Positions 10,435-19,798 are shown, counted from the stretch's first letter. The stretch: DNA of 64,000 nt from Hyphomicrobiales bacterium (GCA_900469345.1 UBWZ01000003.1:16575-80574), one strand, 5' to 3'. Numbers and translations are program-made. Notes: a model not told the origin generated them from the sequence alone.

Positions 10435-12063
10435 ATGACGCAACCGCTGCTTTCGATCCGCGATCTCTCCGTCTCCTTCCACCAGGGCGGCAATACCAGC
10501 CTTGCCGTCGACCGGGTCTCCTTTGACATCCTGCCGGGCGAGGTCATGGCCCTGGTTGGCGAATCCGGCTCGGGCAAGTCGGTGACCGCCAACTCCATCC
10601 TGAAGCTTCTGCCTTACCCGGCGGCGAGCCACCCGTCGGGCGAGATCCTGTTCGAGGGGCGGGATCTCCTCAAGGCGAGCGAGCCGGACCTGCGCCGCGT
10701 GCGCGGCGATTACATCACCATGATCTTCCAGGAGCCGATGACCTCGCTCAACCCGCTCCACACCGTGGAGCGGCAGGTGGGCGAGATCCTTGGCCTCCAC
10801 AAGGGCATATCCGGTCCGGCTGCGCGCAGCCGCACGCTGGAACTTCTGAACCAGGTCGGCATCCGCGAGCCGGAAAAGCGTCTCTCCGCTTTCCCTCACG
10901 AGCTTTCCGGCGGACAGCGGCAGCGCGTCATGATCGCCATGGCGCTCGCCAACCGCCCCAAGCTGCTGATTGCCGACGAGCCGACAACGGCGCTGGATGT
11001 CACGGTCCAGGCACAGATCCTCGAGCTCCTGAAGGAGCTCAAGGGCCAGCATGGCATGTCGATGCTGTTCATCACCCACGACCTCGGCATCGTGCGCAAG
11101 TTCGCCGACCGCGTCTGCGTCATGACCAAGGGCAAGATCGTCGAGACCGGCACGGTCGAGGACGTTTTCACCAGCCCACAGCATTCCTATACCCGCCATC
11201 TTCTCGGCTCCGAGCCGCGCGGCGAACCGCCGATGGTCGATCCGCAGAGCCCGGTGGTGATGGAAGGCAAGGACATCCGCGTCTGGTTTCCCATCAAGGC
11301 CGGCTTCATGCGCCGCGTGGTCGATCACGTAAAAGCCGTCGACGGTGTCAATCTCACGCTGCGCGCCGGTCAGACGCTCGGGGTCGTCGGAGAGTCGGGC
11401 TCGGGCAAGACCACGCTCGGGCTGGCGCTGGCACGCCTGATCGCCTCCAGCGGCCGCATTGTCTTCATCGGCAACGAGATCGAGAACTATACCTTCCGCC
11501 AGATGCGCCCGCTGCGCGATCGGCTCCAGGTCGTCTTCCAGGATCCGTTCGGCTCCCTCAGCCCGCGCATGTCGGTCGGCGATATCATCGCCGAGGGACT
11601 GAAGGTCCACGAAAGAGCCCTTTCCGCCGATGAGCGCGACGCGCGGGTCGCCTGGGCGTTGACGGAGGTCGGGCTTGATCCGGCCACCCGCTGGCGCTAT
11701 CCGCACGAGTTCTCTGGCGGCCAGAGGCAGCGCATCGCGATTGCCCGTGCCATGGTGCTGAAGCCACGCTTCGTGATGCTCGACGAGCCCACATCCGCCC
11801 TCGACATGACCGTCCAGGCGCAGGTGGTGGATCTGTTGCGCGACCTGCAGAACAAGCACAAGCTCGCCTACCTGTTCATCAGCCACGACTTGCGGGTGGT
11901 GAAGGCGCTTGCCAACCACGTCATCGTCATGCGTTTGGGCAAGGTGGTGGAGGAGGGGCCGGCGGAGCAGATCTTCCGCGCGCCGCAGCAGGATTACACG
12001 CGTGCGCTGATGGCTGCCGCCTTCAATCTGGAAGCCGTCGAGCACGGCGGCGTTCACCAATAA
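10435..12063 (+). CDS. yejF: ABC importer ATPase YejF, two nucleotide-binding domains
   Basis: A 542-residue ATPase with two complete cassettes in one chain. Domain 1 has Walker A GESGSGKS, signature LSGGQRQR and Walker [13 protein letters not shown]. Domain 2 has [17 protein letters not shown] and [11 protein letters not shown]. Each cassette carries the C-terminal oligopeptide-transporter extension (the GEPPMVDP region after domain 1). It energises YejBE from the cytosolic side. ATG at 10435 follows the yejE stop by four bases. Both cassettes look catalytically intact. Confidence 0.92.
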   Translation: MTQPLLSIRDLSVSFHQGGNTSLAVDRVSFDILPGEVMALVGESGSGKSVTANSILKLLPYPAASHPSGEILFEGRDLLKASEPDLRRVRGDYITMIFQEPMTSLNPLHTVERQVGEILGLHKGISGPAARSRTLELLNQVGIREPEKRLSAFPHELSGGQRQRVMIAMALANRPKLLIADEPTTALDVTVQAQILELLKELKGQHGMSMLFITHDLGIVRKFADRVCVMTKGKIVETGTVEDVFTSPQHSYTRHLLGSEPRGEPPMVDPQSPVVMEGKDIRVWFPIKAGFMRRVVDHVKAVDGVNLTLRAGQTLGVVGESGSGKTTLGLALARLIASSGRIVFIGNEIENYTFRQMRPLRDRLQVVFQDPFGSLSPRMSVGDIIAEGLKVHERALSADERDARVAWALTEVGLDPATRWRYPHEFSGGQRQRIAIARAMVLKPRFVMLDEPTSALDMTVQAQVVDLLRDLQNKHKLAYLFISHDLRVVKALANHVIVMRLGKVVEEGPAEQIFRAPQQDYTRALMAAAFNLEAVEHGGVHQ

Positions 12064-12079
12064 ACAGTGAGGATCAGTC

Positions 12080-13030
12080 GTGTCGGATAAGTGTGCAGTC
12101 GTCATCGACCTGAAGTTCGAGCGCAGGGAGGTCGACCAGGCCCTCGCGGACGCCTTCAAGGGACGTCAGGTGCTGCACGCTTCCGACAAGGGTGCCGACC
12201 TTTCCCAGGCGCGCTATGCGGTGTTGTGGAAGCCGGATGCGGATCTCTTCCAGAGGGCTCCCCGTCTCGACGTCCTGTTTTCGGGCGGCGCCGGTGTCGA
12301 TTCCGTGCTCAGCCTGCCCGGCCTGCCGGAGATCCCGATCGTTCGCTTTGTCGACCATACCCTCACCACCCGGATGAGCGAGTGGGTCGTGCTGCAATGC
12401 CTGGCGCATTTGCGGCAGGTCCCCGCCTACCTGAAGCAGCAGCGGGAGAGCCACTGGCGCGAACTGCCGCAGCCGCAGGCAAGCGAGGTGACCGTCGGCG
12501 TGATGGGACTTGGCGTACTTGGCCGCGATGCGGCGGAAAAGCTGAAGATCATGGGCTTTGAGGTGATCGGCTGGTCGCGCAGCCGCAAGGCGCTGGAAGG
12601 GATTGATACCTATGACACGGGTGGCCTCGACGACTTCCTCGGCCGGACCGATATCCTCGTCGGCCTCCTGCCGCTGACACCGCAGACGCGGGGAATGTTC
12701 GACGCGGCGCTGTTCGGCAGGCTGCGCAAGGGCGGGCGCCTCGGTGGCCCGGTGTTTATCAATGCCGGCCGTGGCGGCAGCCAGGTCGAGACGGATGTCG
12801 TGGCGGCGCTTCAGGGCGGGACGCTCGCCGGCGCCTCGCTGGACGTGTTCGAAAGGGAGCCGCTGGACAGGGCAAGTCCGCTGTGGCGCATGGAAAACGT
12901 CCTGATCACCCCGCATGCAGCCTCGGCCTCGGATGTGCGGGCGCTGTTCCGCAATGCCGAGCAGCAGATCGAGCGGCATGAGGCGGGAGATCCCTTGCAG
13001 CACGTGGTGGATCGCAGCGCCGGCTACTGA
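12080..13030 (+). CDS. D-isomer-specific 2-hydroxyacid dehydrogenase, GhrA-like (glyoxylate/hydroxypyruvate reductase)
   Basis: A 316-residue NAD(P)-dependent dehydrogenase. The NAD-binding motif GVMGLGVLGRDAA sits near residue 140; the catalytic triad is Arg in NAGRGG, Glu in FEREPL and His in TPHAAS. Overall it fits the GhrA branch that reduces glyoxylate and hydroxypyruvate in the cytosol. The start is GTG at 12080 with GAGGA about 6 bases before. It lies 16 bases after yejF and probably shares that transcript, although no functional tie to peptide uptake is obvious. Substrate is inferred from family only. Confidence 0.8.
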   Translation: MSDKCAVVIDLKFERREVDQALADAFKGRQVLHASDKGADLSQARYAVLWKPDADLFQRAPRLDVLFSGGAGVDSVLSLPGLPEIPIVRFVDHTLTTRMSEWVVLQCLAHLRQVPAYLKQQRESHWRELPQPQASEVTVGVMGLGVLGRDAAEKLKIMGFEVIGWSRSRKALEGIDTYDTGGLDDFLGRTDILVGLLPLTPQTRGMFDAALFGRLRKGGRLGGPVFINAGRGGSQVETDVVAALQGGTLAGASLDVFEREPLDRASPLWRMENVLITPHAASASDVRALFRNAEQQIERHEAGDPLQHVVDRSAGY

Positions 13031-13058
13031 CCGGACGGACAGCCCTGCTCCGGAGCCG

Positions 13059-13083
13059 GGAACATTCCCCCCAACCGCTCGTT
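13059..13083 (+). promoter_or_regulatory. EcfG (general stress sigma) promoter
   Basis: GGAAC at 13059-13063 and CGTT at 13080-13083 are separated by exactly 16 bases, which matches the alphaproteobacterial EcfG/RpoE2 consensus. The ATG of the small membrane gene lies about 49 bases downstream. Confidence 0.6.
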
Positions 13084-13131
13084 TCTCGTGCATCTGCTGG
13101 ATCATTGATTCGGCCAACGCGGAGCGACATC

Positions 13132-13458
13132 ATGAACAGCCCCATCGATCCACCTGTAAAGCCTCGGACAACCGGCACCGGCACTGCGCCCGACCACAAG
13201 ATGACCGGAACCGAAGCCCGGCAGGGCAACACCGGCCGGCCGGTGCTGAAGGTATTGATCGCCGGCCTCGTGCTGGCTGCCGTCGCCTGGGGCGGCGCCG
13301 AATGGTGGGGTAAATCCACCGCGCCTCCTGCGGAACAGACGGCGACGCCACCCGCAGGCGACAATACCCCGGCTACCTCCACGGCTGCACCATCGGCAAA
13401 TCCTGCCGCGGTGCCGCCGGCAACGCCGCCGGCCGGCAACACGCAGACCGGCAACTGA
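13132..13458 (+). CDS. Small single-span membrane protein with Pro/Ala/Thr-rich tail
   Basis: 108 residues with no family I recognise. A polar N-terminal 40 residues lacks a signal-peptide form, one membrane helix follows (VLKVLIAGLVLAAVAWGG), and then a low-complexity tail of Pro, Ala, Thr and Asn, probably periplasmic. ATG at 13132 has GGAG seven bases before; an ATG-like start nine codons upstream is less likely. A consensus EcfG promoter precedes it and a terminator follows, so it is a single-gene unit, probably stress-induced. The product at 49283-49579 has the same architecture. Wall-spanning or envelope-stress roles are guesses. Confidence 0.7.
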   Translation: MNSPIDPPVKPRTTGTGTAPDHKMTGTEARQGNTGRPVLKVLIAGLVLAAVAWGGAEWWGKSTAPPAEQTATPPAGDNTPATSTAAPSANPAAVPPATPPAGNTQTGN

Positions 13459-13486
13459 CGGCGGCTGCTCGGTTCGAGCGAGACTT

Positions 13487-13512
13487 TCGGCCGCGCCGGG
13501 CGCGGCCGATTT
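13487..13512 (+). terminator. Rho-independent terminator
   Basis: A perfect 10-bp stem TCGGCCGCGC/GCGCGGCCGA with a 3-base loop is followed by TTT. It lies 29 bases after the small membrane gene. Confidence 0.6.
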
Positions 13513-13627
13513 GCCGTCTGGACTTATACCGCCTAATTTTCCATAACATCCGCCCGGGGGCCCGCGGGGCTTTCGAGCAGGGTAAATCGGCAGAGCTGAT
13601 CCCGGGAGGATCGGACCAGGGGCAGGC

Positions 13628-14932
13628 ATGACGAAGACCGACATCGCGACTCGAGTCTACAACCACACCTGGAAGCTCGATCCCATCATTCGCAGCCTGA
13701 TCGATACCGACTTCTACAAGCTGTTGATGCTGCAGATGATCTGGAAGCTGTATCCGGATGTCGACGCGACCTTTTCGCTGATCAACCGCACGTCGCGCGT
13801 CAAGCTCGCCGAAGAGATCGACGAGGGCGCCCTGCGCGAGCAGCTGGATCACGCGCGCACCGTCTCGTTGTCCAAGAAGGAAATGATCTGGCTCGCCGGC
13901 AACACCTTCTACGGCCGCAAGCAGATCTTCGAACCCGAATTCCTCAACTGGCTGTCCACCTACAAGCTGCCAGAATACGAGCTCTCCAAGCACGAGGGCC
14001 AGTACGAGCTGACCTTCCACGGCAAGTGGATGGACACCACGATGTGGGAGATCCCGGCCCTTTCGATCATCAACGAGATGCGCTCGCGCTCGGCGATGCG
14101 CTCGCTCGGCTATTTCACCCTCGATGTTCTCTATGCGCGCGCCAAGGCGAAGATGTGGGAAAAGGTGGAACGGCTGCGCGCCCTGCCGGGCCTGCGCATC
14201 TCGGATTTCGGGACGCGCCGCCGTCACAGCTTCATGTGGCAGCGCTGGTGCGTCGAGGCGCTGAAGGAGGGCATCGGCCCGGCCTTCACTGGCACCAGCA
14301 ATGTGCTTCTCGCAATGGATTCGGATCTCGAAGCGGTCGGCACCAATGCCCATGAACTGCCCATGGTGGCGGCGGCTCTCGCCAACAGCGACGACGAATT
14401 GCGGGCCGCCCCCTACCAGGTTCTGAAAGACTGGAACAGGCTCTACCACGGCAACCTGCTGATCGTTCTGCCCGACGCCTTCGGCACCGCGGCCTTCCTG
14501 CATGACGCACCCGACTGGGTCGCCGACTGGACCGGTTTCCGCCCCGACAGCGCCCCGCCGGTCGAAGGCGGCGAGAAGATCATTGCCTGGTGGAAGAAGA
14601 TGGGCCGCGACCCGAAGGAAAAGCTCCTTATCTTCTCCGACGGCCTGGATGTTAATGCGATCATCGACACCTATCGCCATTTCGAGGGCCGCGTGCGCAT
14701 GAGCTTCGGCTGGGGAACCAATCTCACCAACGATTTCGCCGGCTGCGCGCCCAAGGAAATCGAGGGTCTCAAGCCCATTTCCATCGTCTGCAAGGTCAAG
14801 GATGCCAACGGTCGCCCGGCCGTGAAGCTGTCCGACAATCCGCAGAAGGCGACCGGCGATCCGGCCGAGGTGGAACGCTACCTGAATTTCTTCGGACAGG
14901 AAGACCGGGTCGACCAGGCGGTCCTCGTCTGA
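13628..14932 (+). CDS. pncB: Nicotinate phosphoribosyltransferase
   Basis: Makes nicotinate mononucleotide from nicotinate and PRPP (ATP-assisted), the entry of the Preiss-Handler NAD salvage route in the cytosol. The protein has 434 residues. Conserved features include the N-terminal [11 protein letters not shown], the [11 protein letters not shown] segment carrying the regulatory His region, and [10 protein letters not shown] and [10 protein letters not shown] near the C-terminus that bind the phosphoribosyl group. Length is typical. ATG at 13628 follows AGGGGC. It stands alone between two intergenic regions. Confidence 0.95.
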   Translation: MTKTDIATRVYNHTWKLDPIIRSLIDTDFYKLLMLQMIWKLYPDVDATFSLINRTSRVKLAEEIDEGALREQLDHARTVSLSKKEMIWLAGNTFYGRKQIFEPEFLNWLSTYKLPEYELSKHEGQYELTFHGKWMDTTMWEIPALSIINEMRSRSAMRSLGYFTLDVLYARAKAKMWEKVERLRALPGLRISDFGTRRRHSFMWQRWCVEALKEGIGPAFTGTSNVLLAMDSDLEAVGTNAHELPMVAAALANSDDELRAAPYQVLKDWNRLYHGNLLIVLPDAFGTAAFLHDAPDWVADWTGFRPDSAPPVEGGEKIIAWWKKMGRDPKEKLLIFSDGLDVNAIIDTYRHFEGRVRMSFGWGTNLTNDFAGCAPKEIEGLKPISIVCKVKDANGRPAVKLSDNPQKATGDPAEVERYLNFFGQEDRVDQAVLV

Positions 14933-15068
14933 GGCAGCCGTCGCATCAAGCCGGTGCGTGGGTGCCTCTAGCGTTTGAAAAATTTACAAAAAGCGGCAGT
15001 TGCGGGAATCCTCTCTTGCCATGCCACCGTCCTTATCTATTTGTCAGTCAGATTTTGGAGGGCTTTGC

Positions 15069-15464
15069 GTGGAATATCGTTTCCTGATCGTCGAGGACAG
15101 TCTTCTGGTTGCGATGGACATCGAAGATGCCGTGCACCGGAGCGGTCACGACGTCGTGGGCATCGCGCCCGATATGAAGGTCGCGCTCAACTACACGCGC
15201 GAGACGGACATTGCCTTCGTTGACGTCCGGCTGGCGGATGGCGAGACCGGCCCCGCGATCGCTGAGACTCTGGCGCAGTTCGGTATCGTCGTCATCATGA
15301 TTACGGGAAATCCGGGTCTGGTTGCATCCGGTCTCCCCGGTGTCGTCGGCGTCATGGCCAAGCCGCTGACCGATCAGGCGTCGATGGATCTCATCCAGTT
15401 CGCGGTGGACCGCAAGAATGGCCGGCCGGGCACGCCGCCCGCGCGGCTGCGGCTCTTTCACTGA
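15069..15464 (+). CDS. Single-domain response regulator (CheY-like receiver)
   Basis: A 131-residue receiver with no output domain. The acidic pair sits at the end of strand 1 (IVEDS), the phospho-acceptor Asp is in IAFVDVRLADG, the Thr is in MITGN, and the Lys is in MAKPL. The start GTG at 15069 has GGAGGG seven bases before, which beats upstream ATG codons in the same frame. No histidine kinase is nearby, so its partner is unknown; such stand-alone receivers often act in phosphorelays or stress signalling. lpsL follows 96 bases downstream on the same strand. Confidence 0.85.
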   Translation: MEYRFLIVEDSLLVAMDIEDAVHRSGHDVVGIAPDMKVALNYTRETDIAFVDVRLADGETGPAIAETLAQFGIVVIMITGNPGLVASGLPGVVGVMAKPLTDQASMDLIQFAVDRKNGRPGTPPARLRLFH

Positions 15465-15560
15465 ACCGGCGCTCACTGCCCGCCGCCGGGCGGAAAGGGC
15501 TATTTTTCCAACGCCTCGCGGGTTATGGGAGCAGTCGGTAAGACGACGGCGGGAGCATCC

Positions 15561-16568
15561 ATGCGTTATTTCATCACCGGTACGGCAGGCTTCATCGGAT
15601 TCCATCTGGCGCGGCGCCTGCTGGAAGAAGGCCACGACGTCGCCGGCTTCGACGGAATGACGCCCTATTACAGCCTGAGGCTGAAAGAGGCGCGCAATGC
15701 GGCCCTCGTCCAGTTCCCGTCGTTTCACGCCATCATGGGAATGCTCGAAGACGCGGCCCTGCTGAAAGCAGCGATCTCCGCCTTCAAGCCGGACGTGATC
15801 GTTCATCTCGCGGCCCAGGCTGGTGTCCGCTACAGCCTCGAAAATCCCAAGGCCTATCTCGATTCCAATCTCGTCGGCTCCTGGAACATCCTCGAGGCGG
15901 CGCGCGAAGTGGGTGTCGGTCATCTGATGCTTGCCTCTACCTCCTCGGTCTACGGCGCCAATCCCGGCATCCCGTTCCATGAAACGGACAAGGCCGACGA
16001 GCCGCTGACCTTTTATGCGGCGACCAAGAAGTCGATGGAGCTGATGGCGCACAGCTATTCCCATCTGCACAAGATTCCGACGACCACCTTCCGCTTTTTC
16101 ACGGTCTACGGACCCTGGGGGCGGCCCGACATGGCGCTCTTCAAGTTCGTCAAGGCGATGACCGAAGGCGACGAGATCGAGATCTACGGCGAAGGCAAGA
16201 TGAGCCGGGATTTCACCTATATCGACGATCTCGTGCAATCGATCATCGACCTGTCGCGCGTTGTCCCCTCCGAAGAAAACCGCGTGCCCGACCTGGACAC
16301 GCTGTCGCACCAGGCACCGTTCCGGCTGGTCAACATTGGAGGCGGGCAGCCTGTTGGCCTGCTCGATTTCATCGAGACGATCGAGTTGGAAATGAAAATG
16401 CCCGCACGGCGCAAAATGCTGCCGATGCAAAAGGGTGATGTCCCACGCACCTTCGCAAGCCCGGACCTGCTCGTCGCCCTGACGGGGCGAAAGCCGGAAA
16501 CCTCCCTGACGCAAGGCGTCGCGGCTTTTCTGGAATGGTACCGGCAGCACCAGCAGGACATCGGCTAG
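15561..16568 (+). CDS. lpsL: UDP-glucuronate 4-epimerase (LpsL type)
   Basis: An extended short-chain dehydrogenase of 335 residues: NAD motif TGTAGFIG at residues 7-14, Ser/Thr in ASTSSVYG, and catalytic YAATK. The opening [16 protein letters not shown] and GFDGMTPYY closely match rhizobial LpsL, which makes UDP-galacturonate for the lipopolysaccharide core and lipid A. ATG at 15561 follows GGGAG. The family also contains UDP-glucose 4-epimerases, but the length and the DGMTPYY loop favour UDP-glucuronate. Action is cytosolic, feeding envelope assembly. Confidence 0.85.
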   Translation: MRYFITGTAGFIGFHLARRLLEEGHDVAGFDGMTPYYSLRLKEARNAALVQFPSFHAIMGMLEDAALLKAAISAFKPDVIVHLAAQAGVRYSLENPKAYLDSNLVGSWNILEAAREVGVGHLMLASTSSVYGANPGIPFHETDKADEPLTFYAATKKSMELMAHSYSHLHKIPTTTFRFFTVYGPWGRPDMALFKFVKAMTEGDEIEIYGEGKMSRDFTYIDDLVQSIIDLSRVVPSEENRVPDLDTLSHQAPFRLVNIGGGQPVGLLDFIETIELEMKMPARRKMLPMQKGDVPRTFASPDLLVALTGRKPETSLTQGVAAFLEWYRQHQQDIG

Positions 16569-16697
16569 ACACGCCACGTCTCGCAATACCGAGCTTGCCG
16601 CACCAGGCACGTCACAGCAAACGCTCTCTCCACCGGGCGTGTGCTGCTCGCACGCCGATGCGGGTCAGGGTGTCGGTCCGGCGGTGCCGGCTGGAGA

Positions 16698-16729
16698 AAA
16701 GGAAGGCCTGCCGAGGCAGGTCTTCCTTT
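16698..16729. terminator. Bidirectional terminator hairpin between lpsL and the Crp/Fnr gene
   Basis: A 14-bp stem AAAGGAAGGCCTG.../...CAGGTCTTCCTTT (one G-T pair) closes on a 4-base loop. It lies between two convergent genes and ends in TTT on the plus strand and CTTTTC on the minus. The remainder of the 249-base gap shows no gene. Confidence 0.55.
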
Positions 16730-16817
16730 GCACTACGCCAGGCAATGCACCAGACGCCGCGAGTCTGTGGTCCGCCGCCGTGAAGACTACACGATCACCG
16801 CCAAAAGTGAACATTTA

Positions 16818-17549
16818 TCATTTTTCTGGCGCAGCGGCCGGTTCCGCCTCGGTCTCCTCCTGGAGGATGATGCGCCGGTAATGGTCCTCCGGAACCCCAT
16901 AGGAATCGCCTGCAAGCTTTTCGAGGCCCTTGCGGTCACGCACGGTGATCAGCGCGCGTTCTGCCTTGATCAGCTGCTTTCCTTCCACGAGATGCAGCGC
17001 ATCCGTGACGCTGGACCGGCGCACGCCGAGCATCAGCCCGAGAAAGTCGTGCGTCAGGGGGAGTTCGTCATTCAGCCGGTCCTGCGCCATCAGCAGCCAG
17101 CGGGCGAGCCTCTGCTCGACACCATAGCGTCCGTCGGCAAGCGCCGAGCATGCAATCTGGATCATGAAGACATGGATGTAGCGCAGAAGAAGCTGCGTCA
17201 GCATCGGACTTTCAGCCATCGCCTTGCCGATGTCCGGCCCGGGAATGCGCCAGGCGACCGCATCCGACTGCATGAAGGCCTGGTGCGGACTGTGGTTGAC
17301 GCCGAGCACCAGCGGAAGTCCCGAAAAGCCTTCGCGGCCCACGCATCCGACCTCGATACCCTTGCCGAGCGGATTACGTGCAATCTCCGACGACAGACCG
17401 CTTTCGAAGAAATACACGAAGTCGATGGGTTCGTAGGGTTCGTGCAGAACCTGTCCCCGCGAAAGCTCCACCCGTTCGAGCGACGGCGCGAATGTCTCGA
17501 GATCTTCAGGTTTCAGGCGAGCGAGAAGCATATTGTCGGTCAACGGCAT
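16818..17549 (-). CDS. Crp/Fnr-family transcriptional regulator
   Basis: 243 residues: an N-terminal cyclic-nucleotide-type beta barrel (about 1-130, with VCGREGFSG-like turns seen as GCVGREGFSG), a long dimer helix and a C-terminal winged helix-turn-helix (HDFLGLMLGVRRSSVTDAL). No N-terminal cysteine cluster is present, so it is not an oxygen-sensing Fnr, and the ligand is unknown. The frame extends 88 codons upstream, but ATG at 17549 opens the domain correctly, with GGGAG about 10 bases before. Rhizobia carry many such paralogues. The C-terminal EPAAAPEK tail is disordered. Confidence 0.82.
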   Translation of the reverse strand: MPLTDNMLLARLKPEDLETFAPSLERVELSRGQVLHEPYEPIDFVYFFESGLSSEIARNPLGKGIEVGCVGREGFSGLPLVLGVNHSPHQAFMQSDAVAWRIPGPDIGKAMAESPMLTQLLLRYIHVFMIQIACSALADGRYGVEQRLARWLLMAQDRLNDELPLTHDFLGLMLGVRRSSVTDALHLVEGKQLIKAERALITVRDRKGLEKLAGDSYGVPEDHYRRIILQEETEAEPAAAPEK

Positions 17550-17880
17550 CAGGCGATGGCTCCCGGGTAAACGTTTGTCATTCGACAGACCACATAAACG
17601 CGGAAGCGTCGAATCGTTGCATCTGCCGCCTGATGCGACGTGGCGTCGTTGCAAAGCAGCGAGACACGCCGCACCGCGCGGTCGTTCATGCGGCACTACG
17701 TCGTTGGGAAAGCCTTGGTTCGCTGGGTTTGGCGTATTTTTGGGGAGGGCCGCCCGGAAACGGCGGGCTTGGCCGCACGACGTCTTATTCAGGCGTCGTC
17801 TCTCACCGAGCATGCCAGTCCAGCGCGCGGGTCTGCATCTGCCCCGCCGGCGGTCTCCAAGGTCGGCAGGCCTGCCGGAG
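17550..17880. other. 331-base intergenic region upstream of the Crp/Fnr gene, no gene seen
   Basis: No open frame here has codon usage or a ribosome site worth calling. A short inverted repeat TGTCATTCGACA (about 17576-17587), 27 bases before the regulator start, could be an autoregulatory site but is weak. A 14-base palindrome CGGCAGGCCTGCCG near 17866-17879 abuts the stop of the next gene and may help end it. Confidence 0.4.
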
Positions 17881-18141
17881 TTAATGCACCGACGGTTCGG
17901 AATCGTCCAGGAAGCTCTTCAACCCGTCGCGTTCCGCGGTGGCCAGGAACTCCTGCCAAGCGTCATTGTCGGTTGCGAAGGGCTCGTCCCAGGTGGTCAC
18001 CACTTCCGTCTGGGAAATGACTTCCATGGTCCAGTCGCCATTGGTGCCGGCCGGGCGGAAGATATCGACAAGCACCGTGATACCGTCGTCCTCGAACTCG
18101 CCGGAAAATTCGGAATGTTCTGTTTTCGGGGGCTTGGACAT
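17881..18141 (-). CDS. Conserved small acidic protein, function unknown
   Basis: 86 residues, strongly acidic, soluble, with no signal peptide or membrane segment. The central part reads as alternating beta strands (GITVLVDIFRPAG, WTMEVISQTEVVTTW) followed by a helix (DNDAWQEFLATAERDG). AGAGGAG lies six bases before the ATG at 18141. I know similar short proteins only as uncharacterised rhizobial open frames. A palindrome directly after the stop may terminate it. Confidence 0.65.
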   Translation of the reverse strand: MSKPPKTEHSEFSGEFEDDGITVLVDIFRPAGTNGDWTMEVISQTEVVTTWDEPFATDNDAWQEFLATAERDGLKSFLDDSEPSVH

Positions 18142-18259
18142 TGAACTCCTCTCAGCCGCGTCGAATGACGGCGCGCGCCGTCACTGATCTTTGCAGAAAG
18201 CGTGAGGAGGACAAATTGTCAAAGGGTAAAACAGCGTATCATGTCGTCGCGTCGACATC

Positions 18260-18415
18260 CTATCGCTGTGCGGGACTGTCGGCTTGCGCATGGGCGGCTT
18301 CCAGCCCTAGGCCGATATTCGCCAGATAGGATTAGAGAGACGCAATGTCGTTTGAGGAGGCGGTCGCGCCGATATATCCGTCCGGCCGCACGAGAAACCA
18401 GTCGCCGGCCCGGGA
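18260..18415 (-). pseudogene. Decayed C-terminal fragment of an FAD-dependent aromatic monooxygenase
   Basis: On the minus strand one frame reads GDWFLVRPDGYIGATASSND, the hallmark end of PheA/MhpA/TfdB-type FAD hydroxylases (xLVRPDGYxGA). It then meets a TAA at 18332-18334 and goes on in the same frame as SYLANIGLGLEAA to a TAG at 18260. Intact relatives read through with a Glu where this stop lies (one base change from GAA). Nothing of the other roughly 500 residues is present. The fragment starts some 55 bases beyond the 3' end of tRNA-Ser, so it looks like a scar of integration or deletion. The rest of 18142-18469 is empty. Confidence 0.6.
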
Positions 18416-18469
18416 CGCATAGGCCGCTTTCGAACATGTGCGGTGATGGAATGCTATTTTGGCCGGGAA

Positions 18470-18559
18470 TGGCGGACAGAGCGGGATTCGAACCCGCGAT
18501 ACGCTCTCACGTATACACACTTTCCAGGCGTGCGCCTTCAACCACTCGGCCACCTGTCC
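18470..18559 (-). tRNA. tRNA-Ser (anticodon GGA)
   Basis: 90 bases including encoded CCA at 18470-18472. Acceptor GGACAGG pairs with TCTGTCC, the T-arm is GCGGG-TTCGAAT-CCCGC, and there is a long variable arm as in class II tRNAs. The anticodon loop CTGGAAA gives GGA, decoding UCC and UCU. Confidence 0.95.
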
Positions 18560-18747
18560 TTAGCATATAAGGGCTGCCTGCGCGGAGGCGAAGCAGCGGT
18601 CGGCGCGATATATACCGAGGATTCCTGCAGGATCAACCGGAATCTGAAGGAAATTTGACAGCTTGCGCCGAAAGGCTTGTCATTGCCAACCCGTCGCGGG
18701 CCCGCTATCATCGCATCTTCACCGACAATGCAGTTCGGACTGCGCGA

Positions 18748-19086
18748 ATGGAGAGCCTTGTGGCGGCGGTGCGGTTCCTCTTGCATGGGCTCAGTCTGTT
18801 GGCTCTGGCGGCGGCAATCCTCGCCGGCACGGTCGATTCGATCCAGTCCGTGTCGGCCTCGCGGCCCATGCTCACCAGCCTCGGCAATGCCTGGCTGAGC
18901 ATAGATCCCGAAAGCCTGACACTGGCAGAGCTCGGTGCCGATCACTATATCAGCGCAGACATATGGCGGCCCTATATCGCCCCGGTACTCGCCCAGCCCA
19001 CTTTTGCAGTGTTTCTCCTTCTTGCCCTGATCTTCTGGATCGCCGGCTACAGGAGGGAGCCTTTTGCAGGACGGTTTTCGGCATAG
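18748..19086 (+). CDS. Small inner-membrane protein, function unknown
   Basis: 112 residues with two membrane helices: about residues 8-28 (LLHGLSLLALAAAILAGTV) and a C-terminal one (FAVFLLLALIFWIAGY), with a loop between bearing conserved-looking DSIQSVSASRP and LAELGADHYISADIWRPY. Such proteins recur unnamed in rhizobia. The start is uncertain: ATG at 18748 has no clear ribosome site, while TTG at 18655 has AAGGA five bases ahead and would add 31 residues. It lies 38 bases before msrA on the same strand. Confidence 0.65.
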   Translation: MESLVAAVRFLLHGLSLLALAAAILAGTVDSIQSVSASRPMLTSLGNAWLSIDPESLTLAELGADHYISADIWRPYIAPVLAQPTFAVFLLLALIFWIAGYRREPFAGRFSA

Positions 19087-19124
19087 CCGGCAATCAAGCG
19101 GGGCCACCAAGCTAGGAGGCAAGG

Positions 19125-19775
19125 ATGTTCCTGATCGACATGTTCAACAAGAAGACTGTAATGCCCTCCGCGGAGACGGCGCTTCCGGGTCGTGACACGC
19201 CGGTGGCAACGGCCGATACCCATTTCGTCAACGGCAAGCCGCTCGACGGCCCTTACCCGGCGGGTCTCGAAGTGACCTATTTCGGCATGGGATGCTTCTG
19301 GGGCGCCGAGCGCCTGTTCTGGAAGATCCCCGGCGTCTATGTGACCTCTGTCGGCTATGCGGGCGGAATTACGCCCAACCCGACCTACAACGAGACGACG
19401 ACCGGCATGACCGGACATGCGGAGATGGTCAAGGTCGTGTTCGACCCGAGCCAGGTGAGCTATCGCCAGCTTCTGAAGATCTTCTTCGAGGAGCACGATC
19501 CGACCCAGGGCATGCGCCAGGGCAACGATATCGGCACCACCTATCGCTCGGCGCTTTATACCACCACTCCGGCCCAGGAGGCCGAGGCACGGCAGGCGCG
19601 CGATGCCTTCCAGGCGGCTCTTGATGCAGCCGGGAAAAACACCCGCATCACCACCGAGATCGCCCCGGCCGAGGAGTTCTACTACGCCGAGGACTACCAC
19701 CAGCAATACCTCGCCAAGAACCCCGGTGGCTATTGCGGACTGCGCGGAACGGGTGTCGCCTGCCCCGTCGCCTGA
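19125..19775 (+). CDS. msrA: Peptide-methionine (S)-S-oxide reductase
   Basis: Repairs methionine-S-sulfoxide in proteins. The protein has 216 residues with the active-site motif GCFWG at about residues 57-61, the substrate-binding Glu/Asp segments ([19 protein letters not shown]), and a C-terminal [13 protein letters not shown] with two cysteines able to resolve the catalytic one. The N-terminal 45-residue extension before the core is typical of the alphaproteobacterial form and is not a secretion signal. ATG at 19125 follows AGGAGGCAAGG. A strong terminator follows, so it ends its unit. Confidence 0.95.
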   Translation: MFLIDMFNKKTVMPSAETALPGRDTPVATADTHFVNGKPLDGPYPAGLEVTYFGMGCFWGAERLFWKIPGVYVTSVGYAGGITPNPTYNETTTGMTGHAEMVKVVFDPSQVSYRQLLKIFFEEHDPTQGMRQGNDIGTTYRSALYTTTPAQEAEARQARDAFQAALDAAGKNTRITTEIAPAEEFYYAEDYHQQYLAKNPGGYCGLRGTGVACPVA

Positions 19776-19798
19776 CATCCGGCAGGGATCGATTTTCA

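Noticed and set aside
17866..17879. 14-base palindrome as an attachment site or operator
   Set aside because: It abuts a stop codon and has no partner copy in the window. Noted only under the intergenic region.
18443..18658. Short open frames over tRNA-Ser on both strands
   Set aside because: They translate the tRNA and its flanks. Only the monooxygenase-like end beyond the tRNA is kept, as a pseudogene.
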